From NCBI GenBank assembly GCA_963650485.1, contig CAVJLN010000014.1, forward strand, positions 1-64,000: a stretch of DNA of 64,000 bases. The letters are read 5' to 3'. This DNA comes from Suilimivivens sp963650485 (lineage in GTDB: Bacteria > Bacillota > Clostridia > Lachnospirales > Lachnospiraceae). Shown here piece by piece: positions 17,381 through 25,171 of the stretch (position 1 is the stretch's first letter; each line of letters opens with the position of its first letter). The notes beneath the pieces are model-generated. The model was not told the origin of the DNA and ran no database searches. It worked only from the letters and a program-made list of their open reading frames with translations. Made by a program: the position numbers and the translations under genes.

Positions 17381-17611
17381 GGAAAGTAAATCAGCCTGCG
17401 CCATAAGGAACTGATAGCGTTTCATAATGGCATTTACTTCATAGATATAACAATCGATCAAATCGGGTTCTGTGACATTGTCGAAACCGGAGTAGGCAAT
17501 TTCCAGAGCCCGTTTTGTTTTTTCAAGATCGGATAAAAGCGCGTTTCTTTTCATTTCACGTTCGCTGATCGTACGGTTTGCAGCATTTGTTCTGCCGAAA
17601 TACATTTTCAT
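17330..17611 (-). CDS. DUF2508 (YaaL-like) protein
   Basis: A 93-residue, mainly helical, soluble protein (NALLSDLEKTKRALEIAYSG..YIYEVNAIMKRYQFLMAQAD) matching the small DUF2508/YaaL family. The start has GAGGAA nine bases upstream on the minus strand. In Bacillus, yaaL lies between recR and bofA in one direction. Here it neighbours a bofA-like gene but points the opposite way and runs into fliS. Function is unknown in the family. Confidence 0.75.
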   Translation of the reverse strand: MKMYFGRTNAANRTISEREMKRNALLSDLEKTKRALEIAYSGFDNVTEPDLIDCYIYEVNAIMKRYQFLMAQADLLSSSPQAAERSLIAEALH

Positions 17612-17689
17612 AGTTTCATTCCTCTTCTATTATTTTTACATCCTATGTAACCATTTAGGAAAAAATTACCTGTTGTTTTAGGAGTATAA

Positions 17690-17718
17690 GCATAAAACAG
17701 GAATCTTATACATACGAT
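17690..17718 (+). promoter_or_regulatory. Sigma-E/K-like sporulation promoter before bofA
   Basis: GCATAAAA (17690-17697), 13-base spacer, CATACGAT (17711-17718). The Bacillus sigma-E consensus is approximately GHATANNT, 13-15 bases, CATACANT. The -10 matches 7 of 8 and the -35 matches 6 of 7 defined positions or better. The start would fall near 17725, just before the RBS GGGAGG. bofA belongs to the sigma-E regulon in Bacillus, which supports the call. Confidence 0.55.
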
Positions 17719-17741
17719 GGAAGAGAAAGGGAGGACAGGAT

Positions 17742-17939
17742 ATGCTGGAGAAATTCTTAAACTTCATTTTGCGTGGACTGATAGGACTTTGTACGATCTT
17801 TGTGGTTAATCATTTTGTCATTACTGATTTTCCAGTGTGTGACGTAGGAATGAATCTATTTACCTTTCTGACCTCCGGACTGCTTGGGATTCCCGGGGTT
17901 TGTGCTCTATATGCCATAAATTTCTATGTTCTTTTATAA
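17742..17939 (+). CDS. BofA-like pro-sigma-K processing inhibitor family protein
   Basis: A 65-residue protein with two membrane segments (about 8-30 and 40-63). It carries the family's central Asn/His region (VNHFVITDF) and the C-terminal LGIPGVCALYAINFYVLL, close to the BofA pattern G-x-P-G followed by a hydrophobic helix. In Bacillus, BofA holds the SpoIVFB protease inactive in the forespore outer membrane. The start is preceded by GGGAGG, and a sigma-E-like promoter is visible. Whether this organism sporulates cannot be read from the window. Confidence 0.75.
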   Translation: MLEKFLNFILRGLIGLCTIFVVNHFVITDFPVCDVGMNLFTFLTSGLLGIPGVCALYAINFYVLL

Positions 17940-18021
17940 CTCTTGTACAAATTTGTGATTTTACACAAAAAAACTATTTACAACCGAAAAACTTTCGTAT
18001 ATAATTCATATTACAAAAAAC

Positions 18022-18160
18022 GTAACTATTCAGAACTACATTCGCCATATAAAATCTGGTAGTTACCAAAAACAAAGTGGTCGTAAGATTACGTTCGTAA
18101 TCAGCCTCTTATGGAAGAGATCCTTCCGTTTTTCAGATTTTTACGCGTAAAGAAAGTAAC
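18022..18160. repeat. Module 1 copy of the intergenic repeat with variable core
   Basis: It starts GTAACTATTCAGAA and contains TTCGCCATATAAAATCTG (18041-18058), which is the reverse complement of the right arm of the 5763 copy. AAAATCTG here pairs with CAGATTTT at 18134-18141. The core between the arms differs from other copies and holds its own hairpins (GATTACG-TT-CGTAATC near 18087-18102; GGAAG/CTTCC near 18115-18127). It ends GAAAGTAAC. The rest of the 254-base gap 17940-18193 is AT-rich with no gene. Confidence 0.7.
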
Positions 18161-18193
18161 AGTGTACATTACAACAGCATAAGGAGGTATTAT

Positions 18194-19219
18194 TTGGACA
18201 AACCAATCCTTGCAATTTTCGATAGCGAGGAAAGATATGCGTATGGTTTCATGGAGTTTATCAGTAATAAGTCAAATCTGCCCTTTCAGGTTCACGTTTT
18301 TACAGAGCCGGAGCGGTTCTTTGCCTATTCTAAGCAGGAAGAAATCGAATGTCTTCTCATATCGGAAAATGTATATCAGAGGGAGGTGGAAGCCCTTAAC
18401 ATTCCACATATCATCATTTTAAGCGAAAGTAATGACTGTCTTAACAAATCCCTGTTACACATTCATAAGTATCAATCCTGTGAAGCCATTTTCCGGGAGG
18501 TGATGGCATATTACACAAAGGAGGCCAGCCATGTAATGTCCTGCGTCAGGACAAATTCAGGAAAAATGAAAATTATCGGAATCTATACACCGGTCGGAAG
18601 ATGTCTGCAGACGACCTTTTCCTTTGCACTGGGACAGATTCTCTCAAAGAAGGCAAAAGCATTATATATGAATTTCGAGCGGTATTCCGGTCTGGAAGCA
18701 CTGCTTAAACGGAGCTTCCAGTACGATATTTCCGATCTTGTTTATTATTTCCAGTGTGCGAAGGAAAAGCTGTCCCTGCGGCTTTCAAGTATTGTGGAAA
18801 ATGTGCACGGACTGGATTTCGTTCCACCGGTACAGCTTTATCAGAGTATTTTAGGAGTTCACGGGCAGCAGTGGATTGAACTGTTTGCTGAAATTGAGAA
18901 ATGCAGTGATTATGAATACCTGATTCTGGATCTGACGGATGGTGTGACCGATCTGTGGGACATCCTCAGGAGTTGCACGCATGTGTATACCATTACAAGG
19001 GGTGACGGGGTATCGCTTGCCAAGATGGATCAGTACGAGCGGGGACTGCGGACGATGGAGTATGAGGATGTTCTGGCGAAAACGAGGAAGATAGAGTTTC
19101 CGGTATTTAAGGAAATTCCCATTCGTTTTGATGAACTGACCTATGGAGATCTGGCGCGTTACGTCAAACAATACATTATTTCTGATTTTGATGGAGAAAA
19201 GGAGGAAAGCAATGAATGA
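18194..19219 (+). CDS. tadZ: TadZ/CpaE-like pilus localisation protein
   Basis: 341 residues from a TTG start behind AGGAGG. The first 115 residues look like a receiver-type fold (PILAIFDSEERYAYGFMEFI). The remainder is a MinD/ParA-like ATPase fold of the TadZ type. The deviant Walker A region is GIYTPVGRCLQTT (about 132-144), with no Lys, and the Walker-B-like stretch is EYLILDLTDGVTDLW. TadZ proteins place the Tad machine in the cell, and many have atypical P-loops. It heads the pilus operon and overlaps tadA by 8 bases. Confidence 0.8.
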   Translation: MDKPILAIFDSEERYAYGFMEFISNKSNLPFQVHVFTEPERFFAYSKQEEIECLLISENVYQREVEALNIPHIIILSESNDCLNKSLLHIHKYQSCEAIFREVMAYYTKEASHVMSCVRTNSGKMKIIGIYTPVGRCLQTTFSFALGQILSKKAKALYMNFERYSGLEALLKRSFQYDISDLVYYFQCAKEKLSLRLSSIVENVHGLDFVPPVQLYQSILGVHGQQWIELFAEIEKCSDYEYLILDLTDGVTDLWDILRSCTHVYTITRGDGVSLAKMDQYERGLRTMEYEDVLAKTRKIEFPVFKEIPIRFDELTYGDLARYVKQYIISDFDGEKEESNE

Positions 19220-20378
19220 ACTCCAGGAAAGAATTTTAAAGAGCATGGATCTTACAAGAGAACTGAGTGAAGAAGAAATCCATGAGGCAATTGATCTGCG
19301 GATGAAAGAAGAAATCCGGAAAACGCCGCTTGATTTGTTATCGAGAGAGAAGCTGCACCGTAATATTTTTCATGAGATCCGGCAGCTTGGAATTTTACAG
19401 AGTCTCATCGAAAATCCGGAGATTACGGAAATCATGGTGAATGGGACAAGCGGCATTTTCATTGAAACGAAGGGAAAGCTTAAGAAGCTGGATATCTGCT
19501 TTGAGTCAAGGGAAAAGCTGACACAGGTCATCTGGCAGATTACGGCAGACTGTAACCGTGCCATTAATGATGCCAGTCCGATTGTGGATGCAAGATTAAA
19601 GGATGGTGCAAGAGTGAACGTTGTGCTGGATCCGGTGGCAATTAACGGTCCGATCCTGACCGTGCGGCGTTTCCCAAAGACGCCGATCACGATGGATCAG
19701 CTTATTGCGCTTCAAAGCATTACCTGTGACTGCCGCGACTGGTTAAAACAGGCGGTACAGGACGGAGCAAATATTCTGGTGTGTGGCGGGACCGGATCTG
19801 GAAAAACGACATTTTTAAACGTGTTATCGCAGTACATTCCAACTGAGGAGAGGGTCATTACCATTGAAGACAGTGCGGAATTACAGCTTCTTGGGATTCC
19901 CAATCTGATCCGTCTGGAAACAAGGAATGCCAATGTGGAAGGATGTAAGGAAATTACGATCCGTGATCTGATCCGGACTTCCTTGCGTATGCGTCCTGAC
20001 CGCATCATTGTCGGGGAAGTGCGCGGGCAGGAAGCAATTGATATGCTGCAAAGCGTCAATGTCGGACACAGTGCCATGACAACGGTACACGCCAACAGTG
20101 TCCGAAACGTGGTAAGCCGTCTGGAAACTATGGTGCTCATGGGAATGGAAATTCCAATTTCAGCGATCCGCAGACAGATCGTAGAAGGGTTTGATGTGAT
20201 GGTTCATCTGGGACGGTGCAAGAATGGAGGACGAGCTGTGAGGGAGGTTGCAGAGCCCATGCACATTGCAGATGGTGAGGTTTGCATGAACACTATTTTT
20301 AAGAGAAATCAACAGGGGGAACTGGTGAAGGTTGGGGAATTTACTGAGAAAACAAAAAGCAAGCTGGTCCGTATTTAA
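19212..20378 (+). CDS. tadA: TadA/CpaF secretion ATPase
   Basis: A 388-residue hexameric ATPase that powers Flp pilus assembly at the inner face of the membrane. Walker A is CGGTGSGKTTFL, the Asp box TIEDSAEL follows, and Walker B is IIVGEVRGQEA with the His box MTTVHANS. The N-terminal part (1-140) is the usual all-helical plus PAS-like region. The ATG at 19212 directly after AGGAGG is chosen; an opening at 19143 would overlap tadZ by 77 bases. It is coupled to tadZ upstream and the tadB-C fusion downstream. Confidence 0.96.
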   Translation: MNELQERILKSMDLTRELSEEEIHEAIDLRMKEEIRKTPLDLLSREKLHRNIFHEIRQLGILQSLIENPEITEIMVNGTSGIFIETKGKLKKLDICFESREKLTQVIWQITADCNRAINDASPIVDARLKDGARVNVVLDPVAINGPILTVRRFPKTPITMDQLIALQSITCDCRDWLKQAVQDGANILVCGGTGSGKTTFLNVLSQYIPTEERVITIEDSAELQLLGIPNLIRLETRNANVEGCKEITIRDLIRTSLRMRPDRIIVGEVRGQEAIDMLQSVNVGHSAMTTVHANSVRNVVSRLETMVLMGMEIPISAIRRQIVEGFDVMVHLGRCKNGGRAVREVAEPMHIADGEVCMNTIFKRNQQGELVKVGEFTEKTKSKLVRI

Positions 20379-21600
20379 TAAGCATTCCTTAATTTCCATA
20401 CAGGGCAGGGAAATTTTGTTACTTGTCGTAAAAACAGGAGTTGTTCTTGGTATTCTGAATTACTTTTTCTACCGGGAGTGGTGGGCGTTTGTGCCGCTTA
20501 TTCCGGTAGGTGTTCTGTATTTCCGGTTGGAATGTGGAAATCTGATCCGGAAAAAGCAGGACCAGGTACGGGAACAGTTTACCGAGCTTTTACGGTTTAC
20601 CGTTACCTCCCTGCGTGCCGGATATTCCGTGGAGAATGCTTTTCTGGACAGCTACACCGATTTAGAGAAGCTGTATGGAGCGCGCAGCGTGATTTGTAAG
20701 ATCCTAAGGCGGTTTGCAATTGCCCGGCAGAATCACCGTCCCTTTGCGGAAATCTGGCGGATGGTAGGAGAGGAGCTTCGGGTAACAGAGATCCGGGAGT
20801 TTTCAGAAATTTATGAAACCGCATATCATCGCAGCGGAAATCTGTCGGCAGTCATGGAACAGACCTCGCAGATCGTTATGGAAAAGACGGAGCTGCAGAG
20901 GGAGGTGTTTTTGTTGATGGCATCCCGGCGCATGGAGCTTCAGATTATGACGGCAATGCCATTTGCGATTATGGCGTATATTCAATGGACTTCACCGGGA
21001 TTTTTCGATGAGCTGTATCACAATACGCCGGGAATGCTGTTAATGACGGGAGTTCTTCTTCTTTATCTGACAGGATATGTATGGGCGTGGAAAATTACCC
21101 GGATGGAGTTAAACTCCGGCAGAAAAAAGGCAGAGTGCTTAAAGGAAATTTATCCGGAGTTTGTCGAAAAGCTGCGTCTGTATCTGGTGGCAGGACTGAA
21201 TGTGCGTAACGCTTTTCTGACGATTACTTCTCTTTATGCAGGGATTAAGGAGAAGGATCGTGCGCACAGCTATTTGCTGAAGGAACTGCGAAGCGCCGGG
21301 AATCAGCTTGTAAATGGTATCCCGGAGGATGAGGTCTATACACAGTGGGGAATGCATTGTGAAGAGAGGAGTTACCGCAGGCTGGGATTTCTTCTTTCAG
21401 TGAACCTGCGGAAAGGAAATCAGCAGCTCCTATTCTGTCTGGAAGAGGAGATCCGGGATACCCGGCAGGAGCTTCAGAAGAAGCTTCGTAAAAAGGGAGA
21501 AGAAGCATCTACGAAGCTTTTGTTTCCGATGATTTTGTATCTGATTATTGTCATGATACTGGTAATTTATCCGGCCTATCAGAAGTTAGGCGCCGTTTAA
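20332..21600 (+). CDS. Fused TadB-TadC platform protein (two T2SSF domains)
   Basis: About 422 residues. Two N-terminal membrane segments (about 27-65) precede a first T2SSF-like domain (about 85-215, LLRFTVTSLRAGYSVENAF). A membrane pair (about 225-275) leads to a second T2SSF-like domain (about 295-390, EKLRLYLVAGLNVRNAFLTI) and a terminal membrane helix. Tad loci usually encode TadB and TadC separately; here one ORF seems to supply both. The TTG at 20332 overlaps tadA by 47 bases and has a poor RBS, so the true start may be a little downstream. Confidence 0.8.
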   Translation: MGNLLRKQKASWSVFNKHSLISIQGREILLLVVKTGVVLGILNYFFYREWWAFVPLIPVGVLYFRLECGNLIRKKQDQVREQFTELLRFTVTSLRAGYSVENAFLDSYTDLEKLYGARSVICKILRRFAIARQNHRPFAEIWRMVGEELRVTEIREFSEIYETAYHRSGNLSAVMEQTSQIVMEKTELQREVFLLMASRRMELQIMTAMPFAIMAYIQWTSPGFFDELYHNTPGMLLMTGVLLLYLTGYVWAWKITRMELNSGRKKAECLKEIYPEFVEKLRLYLVAGLNVRNAFLTITSLYAGIKEKDRAHSYLLKELRSAGNQLVNGIPEDEVYTQWGMHCEERSYRRLGFLLSVNLRKGNQQLLFCLEEEIRDTRQELQKKLRKKGEEASTKLLFPMILYLIIVMILVIYPAYQKLGAV

Positions 21601-21612
21601 AGGAGGAAATCT

Positions 21613-21915
21613 ATGAGAATGTCTATAAAGATGGAAAGAAATAAAGGAAAGGGAAAGGAATTATATATGAATTCAAAAAGAGGACTGAGCAGAGAATTAA
21701 GCAGAGAATGGAATATGCAGATGAAACGGAATACAGGGAAGAGTCATTTAAGAAACAGAAGAAAACTGAATAACCGGGGAATGGGAACGGTCGAAATGAT
21801 TCTCATTATTGTGGTACTGATCGGGCTTGTACTGATCTTTAAGACACAGATTATGGATCTGGTGGGAAACGTCTTTGACAAAATTGCCGTAGACAGCTCG
21901 GCAATCCTTTCATGA
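21613..21915 (+). CDS. flp: Flp1-type IVb major pilin precursor
   Basis: 100 residues. A long basic leader (1-56) ends NNRG, then MGTVEMILIIVVLIGLVL forms the hydrophobic assembly helix. Cleavage is expected after G56, with the conserved Glu at +5 (E61) as in Flp pilins. The mature pilin would be 44 residues. The leader is unusually long (56 residues); internal ATGs at 21631 and 21667 could shorten it, but the AAAGGAGG site supports 21613. It overlaps the next gene by 4 bases (ATGA). Confidence 0.88.
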   Translation: MRMSIKMERNKGKGKELYMNSKRGLSRELSREWNMQMKRNTGKSHLRNRRKLNNRGMGTVEMILIIVVLIGLVLIFKTQIMDLVGNVFDKIAVDSSAILS

Positions 21916-23306
21916 AAAAGGGATCGTTGACGGTATTTCTCTCTCTTTCCCTGTCAATTTTGATTAGTTTTAGCCTGTTTGTTACAGAAATTGCAATCGG
22001 GAACAGTCAGCGAATCCGGTTTGAAACAGTTGCGGATATGGCTATGGATTCGGTCATGGGAGAATACAGCGTGGCATTGAAGGAACGCTATGGACTGCTT
22101 TATATTGATACGTCGTATCTGAAAGGAGAGGCAGAGGCGGTACGTGTTACGGATCGTTTCAGAGTATATTTTAATGCCAATACCGTGAAGGTTTATGAGA
22201 AGAAGCATGCACCATGGGGCAATCTTTCATTGCAGGAAGCTGTGCTTACCTCATTTGAGACGGCAGCAGCACAGGGAGGAAAGTCCATGCAGAGTCAGAT
22301 GATCCATGATATGGAACAACATCCGGAAAATGGCACTGAAATTGCTGCGGCGAAAGAAGCGGTTTCTGCGTTTGCCATGCAGGAGTCGTCCAATGCCCTG
22401 GAAGCGTTCTGCGCAGTCATGGAACAGATTGCCGGTATGGAGCTTCCTGTGTTGGAAAAAGAAGACGGAACCGAGGAAGAGGTTGCACTTGGAAATCCGG
22501 CAGACTGGGTGTATGGAATGATCGGAAGTGATGTTATTTTCCTGTGTGATGTGGATATGTCCGGGATGACAACCATGCAGATGAATACGGATGGACTGGT
22601 TTCCCATCGGGGGATGCGGAATATGCAGAGCAGTAACCGGATATTTTCCGGAGATGACGACCTGTTTTATGCTTATCTTCTTACCTGGATGGGGAATTAC
22701 GGAAGAATCCGGGAGGAAAGTGCGCTTGGCGCACAGTTAGAATACCTGCTTGCCGGGAAAAACAGTGATTTCGAGAATGTCCGGGCGGCTGTTGCAGAGA
22801 TCTTTACCATACGAATGGGGGATAACGTGCGGCTGGCTATGGAAGATGGTGGATTATATGAGGCGGCAGCAGGTGTGGCGGACGCATTGTTGGCGGTACA
22901 GCTATGCGAAGCTTTCCGGGAACCGGTTATTCAGAGTATTTTATATGCCTGCGCTTTCCTGGAGAGCGTGAGTGATGTGAACAGCCTGCTGCATGGAGGA
23001 CGTGTTCCCTTACGCAAGGATTCTCATTCCATGAGTGTTTCCTATGTAACAGATGGCAGTCTGTATTATGGAGGATCACAGGAAGGGCTTTCCTATTCGC
23101 AGTTTCTTATTGGCATGTTGTCTTCGAAAGAAGAGAGAACGGTGCTTGCAAGAACCATGGATGTCCTGGAAATGGATATTCGAAAGATGACCGGAAATGG
23201 ACAGTTCTGTATGGACCAGTGTGTGGAACGGATGACAATCCGGGTATCTGCGCAGGGAGGACTTGGTAAGCAGTACGAGACGGAGCGAGTTTATGGTTAT
23301 TATTAG
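21912..23306 (+). CDS. DUF5702-like pilus-associated membrane protein
   Basis: 464 residues. The N-terminus MKKGSLTVFLSLSLSIL is prepilin-like: G4 is followed by a hydrophobic helix, but the +5 Glu is missing. The following segment ERYGLLYIDTSY is typical of DUF5702 proteins found in Clostridial Tad loci. The rest is a soluble, extracytoplasmic domain of mixed composition. Start codon overlap with flp indicates coupling. It is probably a minor pseudopilin or pilus-tip component, by position only. Confidence 0.72.
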   Translation: MKKGSLTVFLSLSLSILISFSLFVTEIAIGNSQRIRFETVADMAMDSVMGEYSVALKERYGLLYIDTSYLKGEAEAVRVTDRFRVYFNANTVKVYEKKHAPWGNLSLQEAVLTSFETAAAQGGKSMQSQMIHDMEQHPENGTEIAAAKEAVSAFAMQESSNALEAFCAVMEQIAGMELPVLEKEDGTEEEVALGNPADWVYGMIGSDVIFLCDVDMSGMTTMQMNTDGLVSHRGMRNMQSSNRIFSGDDDLFYAYLLTWMGNYGRIREESALGAQLEYLLAGKNSDFENVRAAVAEIFTIRMGDNVRLAMEDGGLYEAAAGVADALLAVQLCEAFREPVIQSILYACAFLESVSDVNSLLHGGRVPLRKDSHSMSVSYVTDGSLYYGGSQEGLSYSQFLIGMLSSKEERTVLARTMDVLEMDIRKMTGNGQFCMDQCVERMTIRVSAQGGLGKQYETERVYGYY

Positions 23307-23410
23307 CTGCACTGAGGATTTTTGAGCGGTGTAATGGAATTTGCCGACAAGTGGTTTAAGCCGGTTATTTTGTAAATGATGTACTGGGGAAGAAAGGAGG
23401 AACGTTCTCT

Positions 23411-24286
23411 TTGGATGAGCATACCAAAAACAAAAATAAAAATCTGTTAATTCCTTCTCTCAAAGCGGACAGAAAAATGAACATCGTTCAGAAAAGGAGA
23501 GCGTTCCCCTTTTCTTCCCTGAGAAACAGAGGAAGCATGACGGTGGAGGCATCGATGGTTCTTCCTATTTTCCTGTTTTTTATGATGACGCTGCTTATGG
23601 CAATCGAAATGGTTCGTTTACAGAGTAATCTTTTTGCAGGACTTGGCAGCAGCGAAGCGATCCATATGGAAGAGCAGATCCGCAGAGTCCTGTGGGATCA
23701 GCCGCTTCTGGATCATTTTAATACAGACACGGCAGAAGGATATCTGAATGGACAGGAGAATGGCAGATTGTGCCTGTTAGGCAGTATTTCTGTCAGGAAT
23801 CTGTCGGATGTGCAGGGGAACGGGAAAATAGAGGTTGAAGTACAGTATCAGATCAGGCCTTTTATTTACTGGCTGCCGATTGGCAACAGCGACGGAGGAG
23901 GACTGCATTTTCAAGATGAGCTTTTTGTGCATGATTTTAATGGATACCGCGGACCAATTGAAGGAGATTGCAGAGAGGAAGAAGAAATTGTTTATATTAC
24001 AGAAAATGGTGCCCGTTATCATACCGATACCGGCTGTGTATCCCTGCGCATATCCGTTCGGACGGTGCATAGCAGTGAGTTATCGGCATTGAGGAATCAG
24101 AGTGGGGGCAGGTATTACCCCTGTGAGCGATGCCGTCCATCCCAAAGTGGGGTATTCTTTATTACCAGGGATGGAGACCGGTATCATCGTAGTGCAGACT
24201 GTTCTTCGCTTAAACGAACCGTATCTGTCGTGACTCTTAAAGAAGCAGTTCGGCTTAAACGAACTGCCTGCAGTAAGTGCAGCTGA
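23411..24286 (+). CDS. TadE-like pseudopilin with two C-terminal Cys/His repeats
   Basis: 291 residues from a TTG ten bases after GGAGG. A 41-residue basic leader ends RNRG, followed by SMTVEASMVLPIFLFFMM, with cleavage expected after G41 and Glu at +5 (E46). The mature region is about 150 residues of TadE-like sequence. It is followed by two tandem copies of a YHxxxxC..L...PCxxC-type unit: 194-241 (H204, C209, C238, C241) and 248-290 (H259, C264, C287, C290). Each could bind one metal ion. These repeats occur on many Clostridial surface proteins; their role is unknown to me. Confidence 0.8.
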   Translation: MDEHTKNKNKNLLIPSLKADRKMNIVQKRRAFPFSSLRNRGSMTVEASMVLPIFLFFMMTLLMAIEMVRLQSNLFAGLGSSEAIHMEEQIRRVLWDQPLLDHFNTDTAEGYLNGQENGRLCLLGSISVRNLSDVQGNGKIEVEVQYQIRPFIYWLPIGNSDGGGLHFQDELFVHDFNGYRGPIEGDCREEEEIVYITENGARYHTDTGCVSLRISVRTVHSSELSALRNQSGGRYYPCERCRPSQSGVFFITRDGDRYHRSADCSSLKRTVSVVTLKEAVRLKRTACSKCS

Positions 24287-24313
24287 GAGTCTGAATGGAT
24301 ATGGGAGAACAAT

Positions 24314-24853
24314 GTGAATCTGCAGATGATAAAAGAGCTTTTATGCCTCTGCTTTCTCTATCAACTGGCAAGACAGGATTGCAGATGGAAGAGGATGAAT
24401 ACTGGACTGCTGTTTGGATTTCTTACAGTTGGAGTCGGCTGCTTTGCTTTAGAGCTTTTGTTTAATAAGGGAAAAGGGAATATCAGTGCAACCGGATCTA
24501 TCCTGTTCCTGTCCATTCTTCCGGGACTCTTATTTCTGGTTATGGGTGCGTTGACACACGAAGCGGTTGGCTACGGGGATGGACTTTCCATACTGGCAAT
24601 GGGATTTTATATGGAAGCCTACGCGTTATGGAGGGTTGTAGGAATCAGCCTAGTTTTCGTGATGTTCTATGTTTCTACGCAGGAATTTGTACAGAAGCTT
24701 AGGTATAAGCAAGAGCAGAGGTATGAACGAGATCAGAAGCATAATCAGGAATATAAACAGGAACAAGAGAATAGGCAGGTACAGAAGAGAGGGGCGGTTC
24801 CGTTTCTTCCTTTCTTGCTTACAGGAATGGTGGTGGTGTTAGGTGTTTCATAA
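24314..24853 (+). CDS. tadV: Prepilin peptidase (A24 family, TadV/CpaA-like)
   Basis: A 179-residue membrane protein with about five hydrophobic segments. The second catalytic Asp lies in the conserved GYGDGLSILAMG motif (about residue 88). The first is probably the Asp in RQDCRWKRMN near residue 22. It would process the G-cut prepilins in this operon. A hydrophilic, Gln/Glu-rich loop (about 128-158, KQEQRYERDQKHNQEY) is an odd insertion before the last helix. The start is a GTG behind GGGAG. Confidence 0.85.
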   Translation: MNLQMIKELLCLCFLYQLARQDCRWKRMNTGLLFGFLTVGVGCFALELLFNKGKGNISATGSILFLSILPGLLFLVMGALTHEAVGYGDGLSILAMGFYMEAYALWRVVGISLVFVMFYVSTQEFVQKLRYKQEQRYERDQKHNQEYKQEQENRQVQKRGAVPFLPFLLTGMVVVLGVS

Positions 24854-24854
24854 T

Positions 24855-25115
24855 ATGAAAGACCAAAAAATAATTGGAGAACAAGATCAAAGTAATCACA
24901 GAGGCTATGGAAAATGGAAAGGCTCCATAGTAGTGGAGGCTTCTTATCTGATGCCGTTCACTCTTATTTTGTACGGAATCATCATTTTAATTGCAGCCGT
25001 ATTGCTGGTGCGCTGCCTGTCTTCGCAGAATCAGTTTCTGCTGACCTGGCAGGAGAAGCGGTATACGGATTCTGATATTTCAGAAGTGATTTATGCGGAT
25101 AGGGAATCGTCTTGA
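24855..25115 (+). CDS. Small TadE-like pseudopilin
   Basis: 86 residues from ATG 24855, with TTAGGTG ten bases upstream. A GTG at 24843 would overlap tadV by 11 bases. The leader ends WKG, then SIVVEASYLMPFTLILYG: cleavage expected after G23 with Glu at +5 (E28). The mature part is only about 63 residues, with a short polar tail. It is likely a minor pilin matured by the adjacent peptidase. Confidence 0.78.
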   Translation: MKDQKIIGEQDQSNHRGYGKWKGSIVVEASYLMPFTLILYGIIILIAAVLLVRCLSSQNQFLLTWQEKRYTDSDISEVIYADRESS

Positions 25116-25171
25116 CCGTGTTAAACAGACGATGATGACTACAATCAATTTAAGGAAAGGGTGAAAGTAAG

